The notes under the pieces are model-generated. The model had not been told where the DNA came from. It saw only the letters and a program-made list of their open reading frames with translations, and ran no database searches. 64,000 nt of DNA from DATKYQ01 sp964640665 (lineage in GTDB: Bacteria > Myxococcota > B64-G9), in contig CAZXHT010000015.1 in the NCBI GenBank assembly GCA_964640665.1, positions 1-64,000 of the forward strand, written 5' to 3'. Shown in pieces: positions 34,890 to 42,624 of the stretch (positions are counted from its first letter, which is position 1; each line of letters starts with the position of its first letter). A program made the position numbers and the translations under genes.

Positions 34890-37800
34890 GTTTCTCCCTG
34901 GACAAGAGCTTCCCGTTCAACTTGCGTAAACTCGAGGTCGCATCTCAGGCATCTTTCGGCTTCGCGCCGCGCTTGTTCTTCTGAAATGGCGAGATCAACT
35001 TCTTTGAACGACCTGACGCGTTTTTCAATCGGCAGATGGGGCGGTTCTACTCTTTTAACCTGTTCGCCCGGTTCTTCATCGCCCTGCTTTTCAATATACT
35101 GGTCGGGGAGATGTACTTCAGCCGGAAGCCTGGGAGCTTTTCCATCAATGAAGAGTTTCATCAATTTGGCGGCTTTTTTACCCGCGGCAACCGCCTCTAT
35201 TACCGTGTTCGGGCCTGTAGCGACGTCCCCGCCGGCAAAGACTCCCTTGCGGCTTGTCTCCAGCGTGTCGGCGTCGTAAACAACGGTATTCTTCCCGCAT
35301 GCGACACCCTCAATGCAAGCGGTGTCCGGGGTTTCTCCTATCCCGACAATGAGAGTATCAAGCTTGATCGTATGTTCGGTTCCATTGACCGGAACGGGTC
35401 TTCTGCGACCGCTGGAATCACGCTTGCCGAGTTCATTCTTGATGAAGTCGACTCCAACCAGCTTGTTTTTTTGTGAAACTATTTTAACCGGTGTTTCAAG
35501 TTCGATTATCCTGACACCCTCTTCAAGGGCGGCCTTGATTTCCTCTTCATAAGCGGGCATTTCCTTTCTTGTACGGCGGTATAATATTGTAACTTCAGTC
35601 ACATCCTTTTGGCGTATTGCCACGCGGGCGGCGTCAACAGCCGAGTTGCCCCCGCCGATAATTCCGACGCGGCCCTTCGCCAATTCCTGGCCCCTCATGT
35701 TGTACGCCTTTAGAAATTCGATTCCGGGATAAACGCCTTCTGTCTCTTCGTCTTCGATTCCGAGCGGGCGGCTCTTGTGCGCTCCGATGGAAAGGAGAAC
35801 CGCCTTGAATCCTTCATCGAGAAGCGAATCGACGGTGAAATCTTTCCCAAGAGCCGTATTGGTTTTCAGCGCGACATTTTCTCCAATAAGCCCCTTGATT
35901 TCTCGTTCAAGCACTTTGCGCGGTAGCCTGTATTCGGGAATGCCGCATACGAGCATGCCGCCGGGCTTTTCCTCGGCTTCGAAGACGGTGACTTTGCAGC
36001 CCGCGAGCGAGAGATAATGCGCCGCGGTAAGACCGGTGGGTCCCGCGCCTACTACCGCAACCTTCGGCGATTTATCCGTTATTTTCTTTATACGTTCAGG
36101 CTCGTAAATCGACGGATCGACATTATCGCAAACGAACCTCTTGAGAGTTCGGATGGCGACGGGTTTGTCCCCGCTTGTCCCGAGGCGGCAGCGGTCTTCA
36201 CACGGATGCGAGCAGACACGCGCACAGACTGACGGGAACGGGTTGGCGTTCCTGATGACCATATATGCATCCTCGTATTCACCGCGCTGGATGTGCGCCA
36301 CGTATTTCCACGCTTCGGTATCAACCGGGCATGCGTTATGGCAAGGCGCGCCTACCAGTTCCTTGCATACTCCGGCGCGGCAGTGTTTCTTCTCGATATG
36401 CTCGATATACTCGTGCCTGAAATAGCGAAGCGTCGAAAGCACGGGATTCGCCGCCGTGTTGCCCAGACCGCACAGGGTCGTGTCTTTTACGATAGGTGCC
36501 AATTCCTCGAGCAGGCTAAGTTGTTCGAGGGTTCCCTTGCCCTTGGTAATGTCATCGAGGATTTCGTACATGCGCTGCGTTCCGTCGCGGCAGGTAAAAC
36601 ATTTTCCGCACGACTCTTCCTTGAGGAAATTCATGAAGTACTTCGCAACGTCGACCATGCAAGTATTTTCGTCCATCACGATCATGCCGCCGGAGCCCAT
36701 GATCGAACCGGCTTTTGCAAGCGATTCATATCCGATTTCAAGGTCGAACAACTCGGCGGGAATACAGCCGCCCGAAGGCCCGCCGGTCTGAATGGCCTTG
36801 ACCCTGGCTTTTCCAGGTGCTCCGCCTCCTATTTCATAGACGACATCTTTTATCTTCGTGCCAAGCGGAACTTCCACAAGACCGGTATTTCTGATCTTCC
36901 CGACCATAGAGAATATCTTCGTGCCGGTGTTGTTTTTCATGCCGATTTTCGCGTATTCTTTTGCACCCATACGTATTATGATAGGAACATTTGCAAGCGT
37001 TTCGACGTTGTTAATACACGTCGGATTGCCATTTATGCCTTTTGTAATCGGATATGGAGGACGCTGACGCGGGTGTCCCATGAGACCTTCTATGGATTTG
37101 ATAAGGGCTGTTTCTTCCCCGCATACGAAAGCGCCGGCTCCGCGTACTATTGTAATATCGAAATTTATTCCAGTTCCCAGTATGTTCTGGCCCAACAATC
37201 CCATGTCACGCGCCTGTCGAATCGCTATATGTATATGTTTAATTGCAAGTGGATATTCGCTTCTTACATATACAATGCCGGTATCGGCTCCTATTGCCAC
37301 GCCGGCGGCAAAAAGGCCCTCGATAATCGCATGAGGATTCCCCTCGAGAATGCTACGATCCATGTAGGCGCCGGGGTCACCCTCGTCGGCATTGCAGACG
37401 ATGATTTTCTGTTGACCGGGTTTTCCTGATTTGTGGGCGTTTTCCCATTTTATACCCACCGGGAATCCCGCACCGCCTCGACCGCGTATTCCGGAGTCCT
37501 TGATTTCCCGTATTATCCATTCGGGATTCGGGTTGCTGATGATCTTCTCAAAAGCGGCATAACCGCCCTGATCGAAGTAATCAGTTATACGTATTGGATC
37601 CAATTTCTGATTCTGGCCGGATAACAAGCGTTTTTGTCCGCTGAAAAAAGGGATGTCTTTGATTGTCCGGCATTTCTCATTGTTTTCGGGGTTTCTGTAA
37701 AGGAGTTCTTCTGCGACTTCCCCCTTGACTGCCGCGTCAATTACCCTTGGCACATCCTCCATTTTAAGCTTCGGATAGAGGTTGCCTTCCGGCTCAACCA

Positions 37801-38041
37801 GGATGAAGGGGTTCGTCTCACAAAAGCCCTGGCAGCCTGTTACTCTTAGGTCGACTATGTCCCGAAGATCCTCGTCAATGATATAGCGTTTCATGATCCT
37901 CAATACATCGTTGGCTCCGCTTGCCTGTCCGCATGTTCCGGCGCATATCACGAGGCAGGGATTCTTCGCACTTGATTCATTGTCGGCAAGCACTCGAGTG
38001 CGAAAAGAAGAAAGTTCGTCTACCGTGGTAAGCCTTTTCAT
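34886..38041 (-). CDS. HydB/NuoF-GltD fusion flavoprotein
   Basis: 1051 residues with domains in order. Residues 1-110 are a thioredoxin-like [2Fe-2S] domain (CAGTCG ... GCQGFCE). About 150-560 is NuoF/HydB: FMN and NADH site (GIRGRGGAGFPVGIKW, CNADEGDPGAYMDRS, GAGAFVCGEETALIKSIEG) and the C-terminal CGKCFTCRDG cluster. About 590-1030 is GltD/NfnB-like: CHNACPVDTEAWKY cluster, FAD site VAVVGAGPTGLTAAHYL, NAD(P) site GRVGIIGGGNSAVDAARVA. Such a combination occurs in bifurcating enzymes of the HydB, Nfn and Stn types; here all parts are one chain. Confidence 0.9.
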   Translation of the reverse strand: MKRLTTVDELSSFRTRVLADNESSAKNPCLVICAGTCGQASGANDVLRIMKRYIIDEDLRDIVDLRVTGCQGFCETNPFILVEPEGNLYPKLKMEDVPRVIDAAVKGEVAEELLYRNPENNEKCRTIKDIPFFSGQKRLLSGQNQKLDPIRITDYFDQGGYAAFEKIISNPNPEWIIREIKDSGIRGRGGAGFPVGIKWENAHKSGKPGQQKIIVCNADEGDPGAYMDRSILEGNPHAIIEGLFAAGVAIGADTGIVYVRSEYPLAIKHIHIAIRQARDMGLLGQNILGTGINFDITIVRGAGAFVCGEETALIKSIEGLMGHPRQRPPYPITKGINGNPTCINNVETLANVPIIIRMGAKEYAKIGMKNNTGTKIFSMVGKIRNTGLVEVPLGTKIKDVVYEIGGGAPGKARVKAIQTGGPSGGCIPAELFDLEIGYESLAKAGSIMGSGGMIVMDENTCMVDVAKYFMNFLKEESCGKCFTCRDGTQRMYEILDDITKGKGTLEQLSLLEELAPIVKDTTLCGLGNTAANPVLSTLRYFRHEYIEHIEKKHCRAGVCKELVGAPCHNACPVDTEAWKYVAHIQRGEYEDAYMVIRNANPFPSVCARVCSHPCEDRCRLGTSGDKPVAIRTLKRFVCDNVDPSIYEPERIKKITDKSPKVAVVGAGPTGLTAAHYLSLAGCKVTVFEAEEKPGGMLVCGIPEYRLPRKVLEREIKGLIGENVALKTNTALGKDFTVDSLLDEGFKAVLLSIGAHKSRPLGIEDEETEGVYPGIEFLKAYNMRGQELAKGRVGIIGGGNSAVDAARVAIRQKDVTEVTILYRRTRKEMPAYEEEIKAALEEGVRIIELETPVKIVSQKNKLVGVDFIKNELGKRDSSGRRRPVPVNGTEHTIKLDTLIVGIGETPDTACIEGVACGKNTVVYDADTLETSRKGVFAGGDVATGPNTVIEAVAAGKKAAKLMKLFIDGKAPRLPAEVHLPDQYIEKQGDEEPGEQVKRVEPPHLPIEKRVRSFKEVDLAISEEQARREAERCLRCDLEFTQVEREALVQGET

Positions 38042-38078
38042 TTTGATATACTCCGCTTCAAATATCGTCTTGTGCTTG

Positions 38079-38933
38079 TTATACGTTCGCGCTCGTGCCT
38101 ATTAGGTCGAGCATGTGTCCCTTGCATCCACGCCTGGAACATATCCTGACCATGCCGCCTCCCTTGACAATCATGGGGACCATGGGGGCGCCACATTCCG
38201 GGCAGGGTGTGGAACTAGCCAACTCGGTGTGGCAATGCGGGCAGAATAAGTCAATCATGTCGTCATCCGACAGGGGAAACGCGCACTCGACCACGTAACT
38301 GCCGTAAAGGGACGACAGCCTCAACCAACCGTGCCGCTGTCCGACGGTGGCGGTCACGCTGATGGACGGGTGGCCGTCCACGAGGTTGTACTTGTCCATA
38401 AAGCTGTGGTTGCAACGGGGGCAGCTTACCTCAATGGGGAATACCCGCTCATCGGTGTACACATCTATCTTTTCGAGCCCGGCGCGGGTCTTTTCGATAA
38501 TCCCCTGCACCTGGGTTCTCTTTACATGAGAGAAGTAATGCCCGTCCACCACGACTGTTGGTCCCAAGGCGCAGGCACCAAGGCAATTCACCGTTTCAAG
38601 TGTGAACTCATTTTCCGGCGTGGTTTCACCCGCCTTGATACCAAGCCTTTTTTCAAATTCATCCGCGATTGCGGGTGCTCCCCGGACGTGGCATGCGGTT
38701 CCCAGGCATACGGAGACGAGGTGTTTTCCTCTGGGCGTCAGGGAGAAGGCCTTGTAGAACGTGGCTATGCCATACAGGTCCACCATCGACCGGCCGGTTT
38801 CCTCGCTAACGAGTTTGAGTGCATCGGCGGACAGGTATCCGTTCTCGCTCTGGATTTCCTCGAGTATTGATAGTATACCACCATATCCACCATGGTACTT
38901 ACTGATAGTGTTTATAATTGCCTTATCTTTCAT
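38079..38933 (-). CDS. NuoE/HydC-like subunit with C-terminal zinc-ribbon extension
   Basis: 284 residues. The first ~165 are a NuoE-type thioredoxin-like [2Fe-2S] protein (helical IINTISKYHGGYGGILSIL, then CLGTACHVRG and CLGACALGP holding the four Cys ligands). The remaining ~120 residues carry four further Cys pairs (CPRC, CPHC, CPEC, CSRRGC), likely two zinc ribbons, which normal NuoE or HydC lacks. AAAGG precedes the ATG. It is second in the operon, 37 bases ahead of the fusion flavoprotein. Confidence 0.88.
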   Translation of the reverse strand: MKDKAIINTISKYHGGYGGILSILEEIQSENGYLSADALKLVSEETGRSMVDLYGIATFYKAFSLTPRGKHLVSVCLGTACHVRGAPAIADEFEKRLGIKAGETTPENEFTLETVNCLGACALGPTVVVDGHYFSHVKRTQVQGIIEKTRAGLEKIDVYTDERVFPIEVSCPRCNHSFMDKYNLVDGHPSISVTATVGQRHGWLRLSSLYGSYVVECAFPLSDDDMIDLFCPHCHTELASSTPCPECGAPMVPMIVKGGGMVRICSRRGCKGHMLDLIGTSANV

Positions 38934-39036
38934 GGGAATACCTTTGCAGTGAGAATACGCGTTGCCACCAGAGGGGCATTCTGAAACCTTGTGTAATCCG
39001 GCGATATTACATTCATTCTATTAATACCCTGGTAAC

Positions 39037-39315
39037 CTATTCATATTCCTCGCAGAACCAGACACCACATTCCGGTTTCCGGAACTTGCATTCAGGGAAT
39101 TTGTTGCAGTTTACGCAAAGACCTAGAGGCGCGTCTTTATGGTATACGCGATCGCGTACGGGATCGGGCACCAACTTGTGCTTTTTCGGAACAAACGCCG
39201 ACTCTGCCTCGAATTCCTCGCAGTGCACAGCGCATCTTTCCGGGTTCTTCGCGTACATGCACGTTTCCCTGTGCTTGCATGTGATACAAAGGCCGTTGTA
39301 TTTGGTTGTGGACAT
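39037..39315 (-). CDS. Duplicated Cys-rich small protein
   Basis: 92 residues built of two similar units: LCITCKHRETCMYAKN...CEEFE and LCVNCNKFPECKFRKP...CEEYE. Each has Cys-x2-Cys-x5-Cys and a closing Cys-Glu-Glu. The Cys are probably metal or cluster ligands. No family is recognised. AGGAG precedes the ATG. It is the first gene after the sigma-54 promoter and heads the redox operon. Confidence 0.65.
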   Translation of the reverse strand: MSTTKYNGLCITCKHRETCMYAKNPERCAVHCEEFEAESAFVPKKHKLVPDPVRDRVYHKDAPLGLCVNCNKFPECKFRKPECGVWFCEEYE

Positions 39316-39391
39316 AGTGATTCTTCTCCTGTTTCCTATTGGTTAGCGCTTCCATTTGCATCGCCGGAAACGGAAAAACTAAATGACCACT

Positions 39392-39408
39392 ATGCTTCTT
39401 TCGTGCCG
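39392..39408 (-). promoter_or_regulatory. Candidate sigma-54 promoter (-24/-12) of the redox operon
   Basis: On the minus strand, CGGCACG and AAGCAT are spaced so that the invariant GG and GC are separated by exactly 10 bases (consensus TGGCAC/TTGCA). The start point would be near 39382, 67 bases before the Cys-rich gene. A TAATT-gccgg-AATTA palindrome at 39437-39451 upstream could be an activator site. An NtrC-type gene ends just upstream. Confidence 0.55.
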
Positions 39409-39508
39409 AAACACCGGCGAGTGAAGGAATTGTCATTAATTGCCGGAATTACAGCTATTTTATCCCGAAACTGTTGGAAGAAAACACGCTATTCAGGAGG
39501 GAAAATGC

Positions 39509-39540
39509 GGGGCAATTCTCCCCGGCGGGGAATAATCCCC
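39509..39540 (-). terminator. Possible terminator hairpin after the NtrC-type gene
   Basis: Nested GGGG/CCCC arms (inner 39520-39530, outer 39509-39540) could form a strong stem on the minus strand just after the regulator's stop. The following GCATTTTCC gives only a short T-run, so termination may be partial. Confidence 0.4.
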
Positions 39541-39545
39541 CGGTT

Positions 39546-40880
39546 CTAGGAGGAACGATTGTCGATCTTCTTCAGCTTCTCACGGAGGGTTTTGCGGTCT
39601 ATGCCAAGGATTTCCGCGGCCTGCGTCTTGTTGCCGCCCACACTCGCGAGCACATTGTTTATATGCTCAATTTCTACTTCTTCGAGTGAGCGATTCGGCC
39701 CTTTCTTGTACTGTACGGAAAACCGCATGTATGGCGGCAGGTCCGTCACTTCTATTTCTTTCCCGTCGACCATGACAACCATACGCTGCACAAGGTTCTC
39801 GAGTTCCCTGATGTTTCCCGGCCAAGAGTAGGAACGGAGCGCAGACAGCGCCTTGTCCGTGAAAACAGAAACGCTCGCTCCAAACTCCTTGGCGTATTTT
39901 CCCAGGAAGTACCGCGCAAGGATCAGTACGTCGTCCCCGCGGTCGCGGAGGGGCGGTAGATTGATGGTAAGCACATTCAGTCGAAAAAACAGGTCATCGC
40001 GGAAGTGCTCCTTTGCCACGAGCCCGGAGAGGTCCTTGTTCGTCGCGGCGAGGATGCGTGCGTCGATATTAACGCTCTTATTGGATCCAATCATGCGAAC
40101 TTCCTTGTCTTGCAAGACGCGGAGGAGCTTGGCTTGCATGGCAAGGCTGGTATTGGATACCTCGTCAAGTAATATCGTTCCCTTGTCAGCGGTTTGGAAA
40201 AAGCCCGCGCGAGACTCGGACGCACCGGTAAAAGCGCCCTTGACGTAGCCGAAGAGTTCGCTTTCTAGCAGACCTTCGGGAATACCGCCGCAGTTGACTG
40301 GTACAAACGGTGCGGAGGCTCGCTTGCTGGAGTAGTGGATCGCCCGTGCAACAAGTTCCTTGCCGGTTCCGCTTTCGCCGACAATAAGGGCGGTGACCGG
40401 TGTTGCGGCAGCCTTAGCTATTATGTCGTAGATTTCTTGCATGGCATCTGACTTGCCGATGAGGCTGTAAGGCGCGAAATCCGACTGCTGCGTATCAGGC
40501 AGGTCCTTTTTAAGCGCCTTTTTTACCGAGGCGAATAGTTCCTCGTCCGTGAAGGGCTTGGGCAGGTATTCTTCGGCCCCTGTCTTGATGGCCTTGATCG
40601 CACCGTTGATCGATGCGTAGCCCGTTATCACCATCACTTCCGTGTCCCTGAGATTCTCGTATACGTAACGGACAAGATCCAGCCCACTGATCTTAGGCAT
40701 TTTTATATCAGTAATTACAAGGTCTATAGGCGTGTTTTCAAGGATATTCAGGGCTTTCTCCACGCCGGAGGAGGTGAATACCCTGTATCCCTTTGACGTG
40801 AGGTTTCTTTTGATGATCTCAAGAGTATCAGGGGCATCGTCAACAACGAGAATGGCTTTTTTATCGGCTGGGGCTCCCAT
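39546..40880 (-). CDS. NtrC-family sigma-54-dependent response regulator
   Basis: 444 residues from the ATG at 40880 (GGAGA upstream). Receiver domain: VVDDAPDT, Asp in LVITDIKMPKI, Lys in YLPKPF. AAA+ domain: Walker A GESGTGKE, the sigma-54 contact loop ELFGYVKGAFTGA (GAFTGA intact), Walker B GTILLDEV. C-terminal HTH: NKTQAAEILGIDRKTLREKL. It should activate sigma-54 promoters when phosphorylated, most simply the one at 39392. It starts 19 bases after its partner kinase. Confidence 0.93.
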   Translation of the reverse strand: MGAPADKKAILVVDDAPDTLEIIKRNLTSKGYRVFTSSGVEKALNILENTPIDLVITDIKMPKISGLDLVRYVYENLRDTEVMVITGYASINGAIKAIKTGAEEYLPKPFTDEELFASVKKALKKDLPDTQQSDFAPYSLIGKSDAMQEIYDIIAKAAATPVTALIVGESGTGKELVARAIHYSSKRASAPFVPVNCGGIPEGLLESELFGYVKGAFTGASESRAGFFQTADKGTILLDEVSNTSLAMQAKLLRVLQDKEVRMIGSNKSVNIDARILAATNKDLSGLVAKEHFRDDLFFRLNVLTINLPPLRDRGDDVLILARYFLGKYAKEFGASVSVFTDKALSALRSYSWPGNIRELENLVQRMVVMVDGKEIEVTDLPPYMRFSVQYKKGPNRSLEEVEIEHINNVLASVGGNKTQAAEILGIDRKTLREKLKKIDNRSS

Positions 40881-40899
40881 GGTGTCGTTCTCCAAATAC

Positions 40900-42525
40900 T
40901 TATTCTTTATATATAGACATAGGAAAAAGTATCTCAAATTTCGTGCCGCGGCCGGGGGAGGAGTCAACGTTTATTGTTCCGCCATGGGAAGTGACTATTC
41001 CATGAACCATGGCAAGACCCAACCCCGTTCCCTCGCCGACATCCTTGGTCGTAAAAAACGGCATGAACAAATGCTTCTTTGTTTTCTTGCTCATCCCCAC
41101 ACCTGTGTCTTCAACCACTAACGTTATACCGTTCTTGCCGGATACGGTCCGTATTGTCAGCTTCCCGCCCTCATGCATAGCTTGTGTTGAATTGACCACA
41201 AGGTTAACCATCACCTGGTTGAGTTGAGAGGCGTCGCCCGTTATTTCGGGCAGGTCGTCATCAAGAAGCAGTTTTATCCGGATATCGCTCTTTGCGCACC
41301 GTGACTCGATGAAGTAAATTACTTCCTTTACTATATTGTTCAGGTTGACGGGCGCCTTTATCGGCGGTGTCTGCCTTGCAAATACCAGCAGTTTTCTAAT
41401 AGTTTCCCTGGCGTGCAGCGAGGCGACCTCGATCTTTTCCACGTCACCCCTTGCCAAGCCGGAAAGCTGGTTGTTCTTCTTTAAAAGTTGGGCAAACCCG
41501 AGAATGTTTCCGAGCGGCTCGTTGAGTTCATGTGCAATGCCCGCGGCAAGCTGGCCGATGGTCGCGAGCCTGTCTGCGTGGCGGAGCTGTTTTTCCAATA
41601 CCTCACGATTTTCATCGGCAAGCTTACGTTCTATTATAAGGGCAACCTCCTTGGCTACGGCGTCAATAAGGCTGTGTTCTTCCCTTAAGAAAGTTCCCCT
41701 GTCGATCGCGTGCTTCCACTCAGAATAGCAGACTGAAACCTCGCCCCTGATTTCGTCTTTGATTAATATGTTCGCTGAGATCCCGTCAAGACCCTCGTTA
41801 AACCCCGCGGTAGCATAGACATCGTCTTCAAAGGTTATCCTCGCAGCGGCAACCTCGGGATACTGCCACGCAGGCGGAAGCAACTTCACAATTTTGTGGA
41901 GAATTCCATCCAGCGAGCCGCTGACATCCTCGAAAATCCGGCTGATCCCGTAAAGACAGGTAAGCTCCTTGACCCTCTCGTTGAGCGCCACCTGTGTATA
42001 CTGATTGGAAAGCGCGAGTCCGATGGTAATGGAAAGCCCTTTGTAATGACGAACATCGCCCATGGAGAAGAAGTCTTTTTTCCTGCTTTTCAGGCAGAAC
42101 TGCCCGATGTTTTCATTTCCAATATGCATTGGAATCAATGCGACGGAATTGTATTCCTGTTCGCTTCCTGCGGTGGAGCCGGACGCTTTCGGCGTGCATC
42201 CCGAAGGCCCGGACCGGAAATCGGGCTTCTCCCCCCCTGAAAGCAGGCTCGAGTAATGCCGGTCTTCTTTTTTTAAGTAGAACTCAACACAGTCACAGCG
42301 CGAGTATTTCAACAAGACGTCATGAACAGCCCTCAGGAAATCGACTAGCGGCATATTTTGGATCGCCAGTTGTACAATATCCTTCGAAATGGATCCGAGG
42401 TCGGCCCTTTTGTTCTCGTCATCATGAAAATCCCGTGAGCGGTCTTTTCTCATAGCGGCACAGCCTTTGCCAATACAGTTCACCGCAATGTTGCATAATT
42501 CGACCAACTTCACAACCCGCCGCAT
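40900..42525 (-). CDS. Soluble sensor histidine kinase with GAF-like region
   Basis: 541 residues from the ATG at 42525 (GGAGAAG upstream; a GTG at 42549 is the alternative). No membrane span is seen, so it senses a cytoplasmic signal. Two GAF-like regions (about 50-180 and 190-330) precede the transmitter: H-box GIAHELNEPLGNILGFAQLL, N-box NLVVNSTQAM, G1 DTGVGM, G2 GTGLGLAMVHG. The first 35 residues have three Cys (about residues 11-23). Paired with the NtrC-type regulator, it likely reports redox or nitrogen state to the operon. Confidence 0.9.
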   Translation of the reverse strand: MRRVVKLVELCNIAVNCIGKGCAAMRKDRSRDFHDDENKRADLGSISKDIVQLAIQNMPLVDFLRAVHDVLLKYSRCDCVEFYLKKEDRHYSSLLSGGEKPDFRSGPSGCTPKASGSTAGSEQEYNSVALIPMHIGNENIGQFCLKSRKKDFFSMGDVRHYKGLSITIGLALSNQYTQVALNERVKELTCLYGISRIFEDVSGSLDGILHKIVKLLPPAWQYPEVAAARITFEDDVYATAGFNEGLDGISANILIKDEIRGEVSVCYSEWKHAIDRGTFLREEHSLIDAVAKEVALIIERKLADENREVLEKQLRHADRLATIGQLAAGIAHELNEPLGNILGFAQLLKKNNQLSGLARGDVEKIEVASLHARETIRKLLVFARQTPPIKAPVNLNNIVKEVIYFIESRCAKSDIRIKLLLDDDLPEITGDASQLNQVMVNLVVNSTQAMHEGGKLTIRTVSGKNGITLVVEDTGVGMSKKTKKHLFMPFFTTKDVGEGTGLGLAMVHGIVTSHGGTINVDSSPGRGTKFEILFPMSIYKE

Positions 42526-42573
42526 TGTTTGCAACTTCTCCGTCGACACGACGCCAAGCCTGTCACAGCAGCG

Positions 42574-42601
42574 AGTATACGACCCGATAATCAGGTGTCA
42601 G
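42574..42601 (-). promoter_or_regulatory. Candidate sigma-70 promoter of the kinase-regulator pair
   Basis: On the minus strand CTGACA (42596-42601) and TATACT (42574-42579) have a 16-base spacer. The start point near 42567 is 42 bases before the kinase ATG at 42525. Confidence 0.55.
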
Positions 42602-42624
42602 TGCAGACAGAATCGCGAAAAGCT

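Noticed and set aside
32598..38933. Respiratory complex I or [FeFe]-hydrogenase
   Set aside because: NuoE/F/G-like parts are present, but no membrane subunits, no NuoB/C/D/I and no H-cluster domain.
38941..39000. Second sigma-54 site before the NuoE-like gene (TGGCAACGCG...)
   Set aside because: GG and GC are not 10 bases apart in any alignment of that stretch.
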